64,000 nucleotides of DNA. Source: Dendrophyllia cribrosa. Its lineage: Eukaryota > Cnidaria > Anthozoa > Scleractinia > Dendrophylliidae. The position numbers were made by a program, and so were the translations under genes. The DNA lies in the NCBI GenBank assembly GCA_024195265.1, contig JAJLRJ010000006.1, positions 19,290,851-19,354,850 of the forward strand, in the 5' to 3' direction. This document shows, piece by piece, positions 1 to 20,113 of this stretch. Below the pieces are notes generated by a model. That model was not told the DNA's origin. It saw only the letters and a list, made by a program, of their open reading frames with translations, and ran no database searches. Positions within the stretch are counted from its first letter, which is position 1; each line of letters starts with the position of its first letter.

Positions 1-186
1 GTCAGTGTTTGATGATTTGAGTTTTGTTAGGTTTTTGCAGGTTTCTTTTAAAATCAATCAGGGCCATTTTTGTGAATTCTAATCCCTGCAAAAATAAAAG
101 GGTATGTTTTCTTGTCTTTACTTCTGATCTATTTACTCTAGAGCTGTACAAGGCTGTACAAGGTTAAGAAGAGAACAGAAACTTAC

Positions 187-10803
<10,617 letters not shown>

Positions 10804-11068
10804 TTACCAATAGAAACCGCGTGAAAGCTGGGTCGAATGACTTGGCGAAAGCTATTCTAGACGGGAGGGGAGGGAGTGATGGACATCGATCTGTAATAAA
10901 TTCAAAGGGCTCGAAGAGCTATCTCGTCAATAAGAAACAACAAAGGTTTATTTTAGTTGTTCTTGATGTTTTGTTTCAAGCTTTTGATAATTCCTTTAAA
11001 GGGACACTGTCCCGGCTGAAATATCGCGTTTTCATGATTATGGCCAGGAGCAAAAAAATCCCAAAAGT

Positions 11069-11836
11069 GATTTGATAAAAAAGCAAGGCTGATAAACGGT
11101 ACGGAAACGACTATTCTTGGTTTTCACATGACGTCATAAAAATTAAAAAATCTAAAGTATACGTCCTACAAAGCTGTTTCTAACATGGTATGTGGATACA
11201 AGTGTTATCATCTTTCACAAAACGTTTCAGGTTTTAACGATGTTTTGCTTCCGATTTACAAAGGTTTTAAATGTGTCACGCAATGCGTCACGCTATTTCA
11301 GATAAGCCGCGAAAATAAACAAAATTGAATCAGCTGAAAGTTATTGTTTGCATTATAAGTGCTTATAAGCCGAGTTAATGGAGCTTATAGCAAATACAAT
11401 ATTTCTGGATGTGATTTTTGGTGTAATTAAGACTTGGAATTTTTGGCCGCCATCTTTGTGCCCCTGAGTGGGGCACAAAGATGGCCGCTCCATACATTTC
11501 TTACTAAAAATATCGAATACTCGTTCGCCTATAACTCTTGAACGAAATGCTGTTGCGCTTCAAAATTTGGCCAAGATGTGTAGTTTTAAACTCTCTACAA
11601 TTCCATAAACATTTTGGATTCGAAATCTATTTTTTAATGCTTCTGAATTTTTATATGACGTAAGTTAAAGGCAAAAATATCCAATATTTCGAAAGGCACA
11701 GCCTTTCTTCTTCAGGATCTTACAGATAATGACTGTAAGACCCTCAAGAAGAAAGGCTGTTCCTTTCGAAATATTGGATATTTTACAAATATAGTCGTTT
11801 CCGTACCGTTTATCAGCCTTGCTTTTTTATCAAATC
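11069..11836. mobile_element. ~770-bp non-autonomous element with ~46-bp terminal inverted repeats
   Basis: The ends are near-perfect inverted repeats: GATTTGATAAAAAAGCAAGG followed by CTGATAAACGGTACGGAAAC. The interior holds a separate hairpin (11667-11784) and a short perfect palindrome at about 11445-11488 around GCCATCTTTGTGCCCC. No coding region. It lies upstream of the PSMA6 start and downstream of the coiled-coil gene. A clear target duplication was not found. Confidence 0.75.
11667..11784. repeat. Nested hairpin, ~50-bp arms
   Basis: Arms run TATCCAATATTTCGAAAGG and CACAGCCTTTCTTCTTCAGG, with the complement at 11736-11784. It could fold as a stem-loop RNA if transcribed. Confidence 0.7.
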
Positions 11837-12120
11837 GTTTCATTATTTTATAGCTGATTAGATCCTTTACCACAGGATCCGGTGCTTCTATTTCGTTACG
11901 GTAGTCCGTTGCAAATTACAGTTACCAAAAGTGATGAAAACAAACAAAACAACTAGGTAGCAATTCTAAAACATCGCATGTCATATTCTGTCATTCATAT
12001 TTTTCGGTTAATATCCTAAAAGGTACCGTGAAAATTATAACGGTTTCAGATTTTAGCACCCGAAGCAGTTCACAAATTTTCCCACTGAAAGGTGACGAAC
12101 ATCCCGGTCATTTCTATATG

Positions 12121-12133
12121 GGAGACCACCCCC

Positions 12134-12164
<31 letters not shown>

Positions 12165-12170
12165 ACCCCG
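12121..12170. repeat. Poly-C run followed by (CA)n
   Basis: Homopolymer C tract of about 25 bases running into an ACAC repeat. Length is unreliable in assemblies. Confidence 0.8.
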
Positions 12171-12910
12171 ACAGCATCATGCGGCAGTTATCATTGGATT
12201 TATTAACACTGACAAAAGAAGAATAAGGTAAGGGACCGGTCATTATTTATGAAGAGGGGGGAGGGAGAAAAGAACGGGGGGGGGGGGGGGGGGGGGGGGA
12301 ATCAAGGCTGTTTTAGATTGGCTAGAGGTGGGGGGGGGGTAATTTTTTTAAACAATTAATAGTGGGGTCATCATTTTTTAGGTTTTGCAAGGGGTCTTGT
12401 CTGTGCTTTTGCAAATGGGATTACTTTTACGAAATAAATTAATTTCAAAGATCCAGGTGGTGGAGATGGACAACCCAGTTAGAAGAATATTGTCATAAAC
12501 TTCATTGCTTTAATATTTCACACTTTAATAAAAGACAAATCCAGATCAGCCTGTTTCAGTGTTTGATTTTGGCTGCATTTAATATGAAAATTAACAAAAT
12601 ATTTGTTGGTTCAATAGCCCATGAAGTAATAAAACATGAATAACATAACACAAAAAATATTGCTTTCCACCTTGGAAAATATATTGGAAAAAATGTTTAT
12701 CTTCCAGGGTTTAATATTTGGTGTCCAAAAAAACTGGACACTGGTCTGCGCGATACGCTGATTTTGTGACTTATTAGGCTATCTGATATGGGTAAGCAAT
12801 GACATTTCAATGATTTACAAGGTAATTTCGTCTTTGCTCATACCAGACATTCACCAGGTGTATTTATTGGCATTGGCTTACCTAACTGTCTATTAAATTC
12901 TGAACCTCGA

Positions 12911-13744
12911 ATGTATGCTGATGACACACACATAACCTTTGCTAGTAACACTATCCAAATTATTAACACTGTTTTAAATGAGGATCTTGCTAGAGTTGAA
13001 AAATGGCTAATTGCTAACAAGCTTACCCTTAACGCATCTAAAACTGAGTTTATGCTGATCGGATCGAGGCAAAGGCTAAGCACGTTTCACAACTCTCCGT
13101 CACTTATGATTAACGGTACACCTTTAACTCAAGTTACTTCTACGAAATCTCTAGGTGTTCATATTGATCAGACTCTAACTTGGAATGTCCATATTGAGAA
13201 TTTATGTAAGAAAATCGCGTCTGGCATTGGAGCGTTGAAGAGAGTGAGGTCTTTTGTTCCACACGAGACTCTCCGATCAATCTTTATGTCTTTAGTGCAG
13301 CCTCACTTCGATTATTGTAATTCTGTCTGGGGATGTTGTAGCAAAACCCTAGCCAGTAAACTTCAAAAACTTCAAAATCGCGCTGCGCGTATACTCACTT
13401 ACTCGAACTTTGATGCAAACGCTGATAACCTTATCGAAAAACTTGGATGGATAAAACTAGATTCTCAACGAAAAATCCATAGGGCTGTGATGGTTTATAA
13501 GTCGCTTAATGGTCTTACTCCCGAATATCTTAGTTCAAAATTTGTTGACCGTAGTAGCGTCTCCAATTACTCCTTAAGAGACACAGAGGGCAAGCTAGCT
13601 ATCCCACAGCCACGCACAAATTATGTGAAAAATAGCTTCAGTTACTCTGGAGCAGTTCTTTGGAATAACTTACCAATCGAGTTGCGGCAGGCTGACTCCC
13701 TTAGAGCATTCCGGGTTGGCTGCGAGCGTTTCTTCTCGTCATGA
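12911..13744 (+). pseudogene. 5'-truncated L2/CR1-type LINE: C-terminal reverse transcriptase
   Basis: A 277-codon open frame that begins at the catalytic block of a non-LTR reverse transcriptase: MYADDTHITFASN (catalytic YADD at residues 2-5), then NKLTLNASKTEFMLIGSR, SLGVHIDQTLTWNVHIENL and QPHFDYCNSVWGCC, all hallmarks of jockey/CR1/L2-clade polymerases in animals. In the same frame upstream, GLPNCLLNSEPR (from about 12875) is recognisable, but the N-terminal RT, endonuclease and first ORF are absent. The last 277 codons have no stop, so the insertion is fairly recent. The frame ends at a TGA at 13742. The partial enzyme cannot work alone. Confidence 0.88.
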
Positions 13745-13968
13745 AAATTTAGAATTTTTACACACGGCACTCACGTAAAGCAGGTTTTTAAATTTCGCAT
13801 TTAATATTATTGTTGTATAGTTATTGATTATTTAGGGTAATTTTAGTAATGTAGTTCTAGCTATTACATATTTTATAATAATTTTGTATTAATTAGGTTT
13901 TTATAGTTGTACTGATGAGTTTACCGTGTCTAAATAAAGTTATCCTATCCTATCCTATCCTATCCTAT
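13745..13968 (+). other. LINE 3' untranslated region with (TATCC)n tail
   Basis: AT-rich 3' UTR ending with AATAAAG and then about five TATCC repeats (to 13968). A 3' microsatellite instead of poly-A is typical of L2/CR1-type LINEs. Confidence 0.8.
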
Positions 13969-14352
13969 ATCTATATGATGCAAATACGAAAAAATACGGA
14001 AATAAAATCATAAGTGGAAAAATGGGGGGGGGGGGGGGCATCAATGAAATATTGAATTAAGAGGGGGGGGGGGGGGTCACTTGCCATTTTTAGACCTGAG
14101 GAGGGAGGGCCTGGCAAAAATTTTCATCTATCAAATTTTTTTCCCTCCCCCCCCCCCCCCCCCCCCCCCCCCCTCTACATAAATAATGACCGGTCCCTAA
14201 GTATTTCATTTCTACAGACAGTTAGGGATTTTCATATAAAAATTGGAAACATCAACACTCCACATTTTGTACCCAGGACTAAGATATCGAAACAACAACA
14301 ACAACAACAACCAATATGAAAACAATTTATTTGCTATTGTGAGCTTACAATG

Positions 14353-16068
14353 CTATGATAAGTCATTCTGAGTGGATTCAGGACAGCAGCTACTTTGTTC
14401 TGCTTGTTGGATGGGCTGCGCGCGCTGCTTGGATGCATGTTGTGCACGCGTGTGCTGCATGTACCTTGCGTTGTCCTCACGTGATCGCTGTGCTGGCCGA
14501 GAGTAGTCGTAACGGTGACCAAAGTCGATGGATCGGGTAATGTACTCTCGCGCCTGATCTTCAGAGCTGTTGGTGTAGTCGTAGGTTTGTTGAGCAGTAG
14601 GAGAGGATTTCAATAGATGCTTCAGTTGCACTTCAAGAATACTGCATTCAAGCATTTTTTCCCGATACAAGTGCTCTGCCATGTTGAGTTGTGTACGAAA
14701 ATGCTGAAGTTGTCTCTGGAACTTCTGATTGGTGACGGCGAGTTGAGCGCCTGCCATGGACATTTGGCGCCGGAGCCCTCCATTCTCACGCAAAACGCGG
14801 TTTCGATGCTTCCTGACCTGAGTAAACTGCTTCTGAAGTGTTTCTTGCTCACCCTCGAGCTCTCTGTACTTTTGCTCCCAATCTTCTGCTGCATCCACCC
14901 TATTTGCCCAGGAATCATCAGCTTCTTCGGTGTCTTCGCCCTGTATCTTTTGAGAAGTCTTCAAGGTTTGTAGCTTTTCCTGAAGTGAAACAATTTCACG
15001 GCGCGCTGCCTCTACACTTTCCTGTAACTCTGCATCGTGGCAAACGAGTTCTTTCTTCTCTCCCTTCAAAGATTGAAGTATTTTTTCAACTGCTTCCTTT
15101 TCAGTTGTCAAGAACTTATTCTCTGATGTCGCTTTCTCTAACTCACTTTTTGCCTCCTCAAGATCTGCCTTGTTGTCCTGAAACAGCTTCTCCCTTTTCT
15201 GCTTCTCCTCGTTAAGTTTTCTTCGCAGGGTCAAAATTTCTTCTTCTGCGGTATTTAGTCGGTCCAAGGCCGTTTCCTTGCTTGCTTGTATGTCTGCGTT
15301 CTCGTGTGTTACTTTGACAAGCTGTTTTTTAATATCATTGACGAAGTTATCAGCTTCATTGCTCAAGCTTTCGTTCATTCTTTGTTCAAGATCAAGTTTT
15401 TGCCTGAGTTGTGCTATTTCAGCATCAGCTTGTTCTTTCTGGAACAACAGTTTTTTCTTTGCTGCAGTCAACTCTTTATTCAGTTGCGCTACCACTTCTT
15501 CGTTTTGCTCTTCAATCCGAAAAGTCTTTTCTTGTTCCTTGAGAAAGCGCTGATGTATTGCACTGGTTTCTTCTTCGTCTTGCGACCTCAAGTGCTGCAT
15601 ATTTTTAAGCTCCTCTTTGAGAGAATCCTTCTCAACTTTTAATTTGGCAACAATTTCTTCAGCTCCCATCAGCGCGTCGCTTTTTTCCTGGTTCAGCTTT
15701 TGTAGCGCAGTAGCAGACTCCTTGCTTTGCCTCAGCTCGGTTTTCAACTCATCTGCCATGACAGCAACTATCCGAAGACGATCTTCAAGCTTCAAACGTT
15801 CTTCTTTTTCTACTTTCGCAGTTGTCTTTAACTCATCCACATTGCTATTAGCAGTCTTGAGTGAAATTTTCAAATTGGTCACTTCCTTTTCAGCCTCCTT
15901 CAGCAGATCGTTTAAATTGTTTCTGTCAGACTCTAGATCACGCAAACTTGTTTCACTCAGCTTTTTAACAAACATCATGCACTCCTGTAACGCCCCGTCC
16001 TGGACTTCATACACTTCCAATACCTGGTCTTCAACAATAGACATATCCATTTTCCCTTCGTCGGCCAT
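14353..16068 (-). CDS. Intronless 571-residue coiled-coil protein, function unknown
   Basis: One uninterrupted frame; ATG at 16068 in a good context (AGCATGGCC), stop TAG at 14353-14355. An N-terminal ~40-residue acidic segment (MADEGKMDMSIVEDQVLEVY) is followed by a long coiled coil, roughly residues 40-440, dominated by Glu, Lys, Leu and Gln with heptad spacing (for example LEDRLRIVAVMADELKTELR and KLNEEKQKREKLFQDNKADL). The region RKHRNRVLRENGGLRRQMSM is basic. The C-terminal ~110 residues are non-helical and rich in Ser, Gln, Arg and Tyr. No signal peptide, membrane segment or catalytic domain is seen. I do not recognise an orthologue; generic similarity to myosin-tail-like proteins is expected from composition alone. 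It could be an intronless host gene or a retrocopy. Its long open frame and biased codons make it very likely real. Confidence 0.85.
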   Translation of the reverse strand: MADEGKMDMSIVEDQVLEVYEVQDGALQECMMFVKKLSETSLRDLESDRNNLNDLLKEAEKEVTNLKISLKTANSNVDELKTTAKVEKEERLKLEDRLRIVAVMADELKTELRQSKESATALQKLNQEKSDALMGAEEIVAKLKVEKDSLKEELKNMQHLRSQDEEETSAIHQRFLKEQEKTFRIEEQNEEVVAQLNKELTAAKKKLLFQKEQADAEIAQLRQKLDLEQRMNESLSNEADNFVNDIKKQLVKVTHENADIQASKETALDRLNTAEEEILTLRRKLNEEKQKREKLFQDNKADLEEAKSELEKATSENKFLTTEKEAVEKILQSLKGEKKELVCHDAELQESVEAARREIVSLQEKLQTLKTSQKIQGEDTEEADDSWANRVDAAEDWEQKYRELEGEQETLQKQFTQVRKHRNRVLRENGGLRRQMSMAGAQLAVTNQKFQRQLQHFRTQLNMAEHLYREKMLECSILEVQLKHLLKSSPTAQQTYDYTNSSEDQAREYITRSIDFGHRYDYSRPAQRSREDNARYMQHTRAQHASKQRAQPIQQAEQSSCCPESTQNDLS

Positions 16069-16100
16069 GCTTTGTCTCACTGATTGCTAACAAAAAGTCA

Positions 16101-16307
16101 GTGCGTTTAATGAAGGTAGTTGCACGTCACAGAGCTTTGATAAGTAATTTGGAGAATGAGATCGCGCGCACGTCGCAATTAGAACAGCAATTTCTAACAG
16201 TAATTTCAAATGTTCTTGCTCGATTAGAAGCGAAGCAAGGTACGTTCCTAGCGTTATTTGGTAGTGTGAAAGAATTATTGTACAATTTTCTAGGTGTAGT
16301 AAAGTAA
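16101..16307 (+). CDS. Small 68-residue open frame, divergent from the coiled-coil gene
   Basis: Starts 33 bp from the coiled-coil gene's ATG on the opposite strand. The peptide is strongly helical and amphipathic (ISNLENEIARTSQLEQQFLT, then VISNVLARLEAKQ). A possible splice donor AAG|GTACGT occurs at about 16239, so this may be a first exon rather than a complete gene. I recognise no family. It may also be chance coding within a bidirectional promoter region. Confidence 0.3.
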   Translation: MRLMKVVARHRALISNLENEIARTSQLEQQFLTVISNVLARLEAKQGTFLALFGSVKELLYNFLGVVK

Positions 16308-17809
16308 TACTGGCAGGTTTTTTTGTTGAGCTAATTTCCCCCTAAACATTCCAGCTTCCCCCAGACGTTGTGACATATACTCTATTGCATATAGATATCA
16401 AAGACGGCCTATCCCGTGGCACTATAAAGCGTTGAGTCAGCTCCTATTAAGGTCAAAAGTGATATTTGCGAGCCTTGTTCTGTGGCCTGGAAGGGGTCGT
16501 TCCCTTTCCCCCCTCCCTCGCTCTACTCCCATGGCCCAGTCCGCTTTGACCCTATATCTCCCACAAGAAGCTTGCGATAGCTAGGGAACATCAAACACCT
16601 ATACTGCTGGTCACACGCAATCTTCGTTATTGTAACACAAACATTCTTACCCAACAAAAACGGTGCATGCTATCGATTCTCCAAACTCAGTCAAACGTTC
16701 TAAACAATGTGTTCGAAAATAGAACAGAGTAAAAGTTGTAGTAGAGGGAGGCGAAAGTTCCTAATCACAAAACAATGGACCGGCCTAGCCCTGAAAACAA
16801 TAGAGCTGCGTGACACTCAGGTCCAATGAAATTAGAGGTTGTAAAGAGCTGCGTGTTATCTGATCACAAAGGGGTGGTAAAGAGATTTTTTTACCTTATA
16901 ATTAAAGTTAAAGGGCACCTTCAGATCGAACATTTTCTCGAAAGTTGTTTTTGGGGTCAAAATAAAAGTTTCAGAATGATCTTTCATCCAAAACAATTAT
17001 TGAAAGGGGGTGAAAATTGACGGAGAAATTACGGTATAACGTTTTGTTTATGAAGCGCCATATTATTTTAAGCGCTGTTTTCTCGAAGTGAATTTTTGGC
17101 TTGTAGGGGACAATTTAAAGAGCTACAACTCGAAGGGAATGTGTTCGATTTTCTTCAAATGTGGAAACGAGCTGTAGGTTAAAACATAATCAACAAAAAC
17201 TGTCTCCGAATTTGTTATTCTGAAAACCTTTTCGTTGAGAGCCATTTCTGCGCGATCACTCCATCTTTTTTCGCAATATTTCGAAAATGTTCCTAACTTT
17301 TCACTGCAATTGAACATGGGAAAACGGCGACACTTTTTTTTAGCGTTTCGGCGGGTCCGGAAACACGAGAACAAATCAAATTAACAAAATATAATAACCG
17401 TTTTAAGTTGTAACCTTTAAAAGCTGATTCGGACGACAAATCACGATATCTTGCGATAGCCGAGTTCAATAATTGTTTTATCATTCGATCGCCGAGTTTG
17501 TTTTATGCTTTCTTCGTGTTATCGCTGTTTCTTTTTTTTGTTCGATTACACAATTAAGATCGCTCTCAGATAATTCTGGAAACCGGGCTGCCATTGTAGA
17601 GGACGGGTGCAGAACAATTATTCGCAGCAAATCCTCTTTGCATCGTTGTGCGCATGAGCCGAATTATTCGTAGGCAGTTATTGCCCCCGCAGGGTTTTGG
17701 CCCAGAGGCCAAAACCCGAGGAGGCACCCTAGCATTCCCCGGGTGTATACATACAAGGACAAAGAATATTTGTTGAAAAAGTAAGAAATGTGTTTGTAGT
17801 GGGCGAAGC

Positions 17810-17841
<32 letters not shown>

Positions 17842-17950
17842 CGGTCTCGGGTAATATTTTAGCAAGCGCGCACGGTGGTGTCGGGTACTTGCAACCACCA
17901 GGTCGCGTTTCGTCACCTTTGAGCTTCGCCATCTTCTAGCAGCATCTTGC
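16308..17950. other. Intergenic region, no supported gene
   Basis: No conserved coding signal was found. There is a GGGTTTTGGCC/GGCCAAAACCC hairpin near 17692-17718. The sequence is otherwise unremarkable, moderately AT-rich DNA. An open frame at 17566-17994 (minus) overlaps the end of the next element and looks accidental. Confidence 0.55.
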
Positions 17951-18638
17951 GGGTGTGCGGAAAACTCAGACCCAGCGGAAAACTCAGACCCCACGAGATT
18001 ACAGAAGTTTTCTTCCTAGAAACCTTGAAATAATATTAAAAAACTGATTGTTGGACACATCGCATGCTTTGAAGTGCTAAAATAATATCAGCCTCGGAAT
18101 TCATCTAAATTAACGTGTTTTGTTGCGATTCCTGAATGGCGCTCTCTTCAGGTGTTTGCTCAAGCGTAAAATACGCAACTTCGTCTAGACAAATCTGAGC
18201 GCTTCGCAAACACGGGAAATCCGTTCTGTCTAGCACTATGGATAACTATGAATGAATACAAGTCACTAATTTGACTAACATTTTCGCGACTCTTTTTTTT
18301 AATTTTTTTCAGTGAAAAGTAACCGAAGTGCCGGCTGCTATTTTAAACCATGTTTATAGTTTTTCCCTGTTTGATCGAAAACGATGAACAGGGCAAGATA
18401 AATATCTCGCTGTTATCTTGTTATTTCAGTTGCCAATTAACAGGAAGTGCATTCTGTCGACGACTATATTGAATCAAAGTAAATCTGCACTGGTGGGGTG
18501 ATTGCGTGACAATAAAACATTTTACGCGAGGTGAAAAGAATTGATCATGAGTGAAGTTTATTTATTTTGTAATTTCGTGGGGTCTGAGTTTTCCGCTGGG
18601 TCTGAGTTTTCCGCCGGGTCTGAGTTTTCCGCACACCC
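17951..18638. mobile_element. Second Mutator-like element, 9-bp duplication, minisatellite termini
   Basis: Termini read GGGTGTGCGGAAAACTCAGA then CCC, followed by one (left) or two (right) extra copies of the 18-bp unit AGCGGAAAACTCAGACCC, and CACGA. Both ends are flanked by the exact 9-bp direct repeat GCATCTTGC (17942-17950 and 18639-18647). The design, with termini starting GGG, internal tandem units and a 9-bp duplication, parallels the element at 1055-2216. Non-coding interior, 688 bp. Confidence 0.87.
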
Positions 18639-18647
18639 GCATCTTGC

Positions 18648-19140
18648 GGCATTTGAAGGTCTTGCATTTACGAGTTCGCGTTTCGCCATCTTCGAGAAGC
18701 ATTTTAAGGTGAGTATTTTGCACTTCAGTGATTTCTTTGAGTTCAAAAGCATTCAACAGTACTGAATAAATTTGGTTTGTCAGACACAAATCAGCAACGG
18801 GGTCGACAGACTCGATCCAACAGATCGCAAATATCTCAGAACAGAATGATAAATCTCAACTCAAACGTTTGTAACACTGAAAACTCAGAGTTGCATCGAT
18901 ATTGTCAGATTATTATATTGTCTAATAATACATTGTTGCAAGTTTGGTTATTGTTGTAATGGTTTCTGGTGACCTGTTTTTTGTTTCTTTTTTTTTCTTC
19001 AAAAATTACACGAATTTAATAACATACAATATGTTGCTGTTTGTTTACACAGAGTCGTAAATACAATACTATATGATTGTAATAGATTTCATTGTCAAAT
19101 TTACAGATAAATATGTCGACTACTTACATGGATGTTAACC

Positions 19141-19173
<33 letters not shown>

Positions 19174-19208
19174 AGTCGTATGCACAGTATTTATATTCAA
19201 TACACATC

Positions 19209-19240
<32 letters not shown>

Positions 19241-19566
19241 ATAGTGAACACTATTTCTAGTTCATAGGACATGTGGTGGGCTCTTAGCCAATGAAAAAAG
19301 AAGAAAAAATGCATCGAATGATAATTTTTTTTGTTATTTGCTAAATTAAGTACCTTGATTTACATATAATAAAGACCTAGTTCTAAGGATGTATTTATTC
19401 CTTATGTACATTAAATGAATAAAATATATTTATACATTAATCTCTTCTTTTTTTCTCCTTGAAAACAATGGCAACACCATGTTCATTTTCATTAAATAAC
19501 AGCTGCGTCTAAAATATAAATAGTGGCAGCAGGAACCGCCTTCTAGCAAATTTCCTATTTGCTCGG
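18648..19566. other. Intergenic region, no supported gene
   Basis: AT-rich DNA between the Mutator-like element and a minisatellite. A possible donor site AAG|GTGAGTATT occurs at about 18710 on the plus strand, but no flanking exon can be recognised. Confidence 0.5.
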
Positions 19567-19965
19567 TACAGTCATGAGTGTTGTGGATTGCCAGTTCATA
19601 TTTGCTCGTACAGCCATGAGTGTTGTGAATTACCGGTTCATATTTGCTCGTACAGCCATGAGTGTTGTCGTTGCCGCTTCATACTTGCTCATACAGCCAT
19701 GAGTGTTGTCGTTGCCGCTTCATACTTGCTCATACAGCCATGAGTGTTGTCGTTGCCGCTTCATACTTGCTTATACAGCCATGAGTGTTGTCGTTCCCGT
19801 TTATATTTGCTCGTACAGCCATGAGTGTTATGGATTGCCGATTCATATTTGTTCGTACAGCTCGTACAGCCATGAATGTTATCGTTGCCGATTCATATTT
19901 GCTCGTACAGCCATGAGTGTTATCGTTCATATTTGCTTGACAGCCATGAGTGTTGCTGTTGCCGA
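19567..19965. repeat. Minisatellite, ~43-bp unit, 3' of COG2
   Basis: Nine or so copies of a unit with the core CAGCCATGAGTGTTGTCGTT followed by a variable GCCGCTTCATACTTGCTCAT segment. Located 150 bp beyond the COG2 stop codon, probably in or next to its 3' UTR. Confidence 0.9.
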
Positions 19966-20113
19966 TTCTTGGACAGCCTCTATTCACGGACTGTGTACAA
20001 GGTAGAAGCATAACAAGATGTAGTTACCACCCCAATCTTTCGGACCGTAGTATCCAAAGTCCAATATCTTGCCTTGTTCATGATAGTAGAGAAGTAATCT
20101 GTGTTTTGTTTGT

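Larger units (their letters stand above)
12232..14197. mobile_element. Harbinger-like element (TAA duplication) enclosing a LINE
   Basis: The ends read GGGACCGGTCATTATTTAT and its exact complement, each flanked by TAA (12229-12231 and 14198-14200). A 3-bp TAA duplication with GG-starting termini fits PIF/Harbinger elements; this family placement is inference. G-rich runs follow the left end and C-rich runs precede the right end. No transposase remains; the interior carries the truncated LINE at 12840-13968. Confidence 0.75.

Noticed and set aside
14617..16090. Plus-strand open frames of 91-157 codons
   Set aside because: Antisense shadows of the coiled-coil gene; composition (Ser/Phe/Leu-rich) is what the reverse strand of Glu/Lys codons gives.
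19703..20011. Cys/Ser-rich frames over 19.7-20.0 kb
   Set aside because: Created by the 43-bp minisatellite 3' of COG2.
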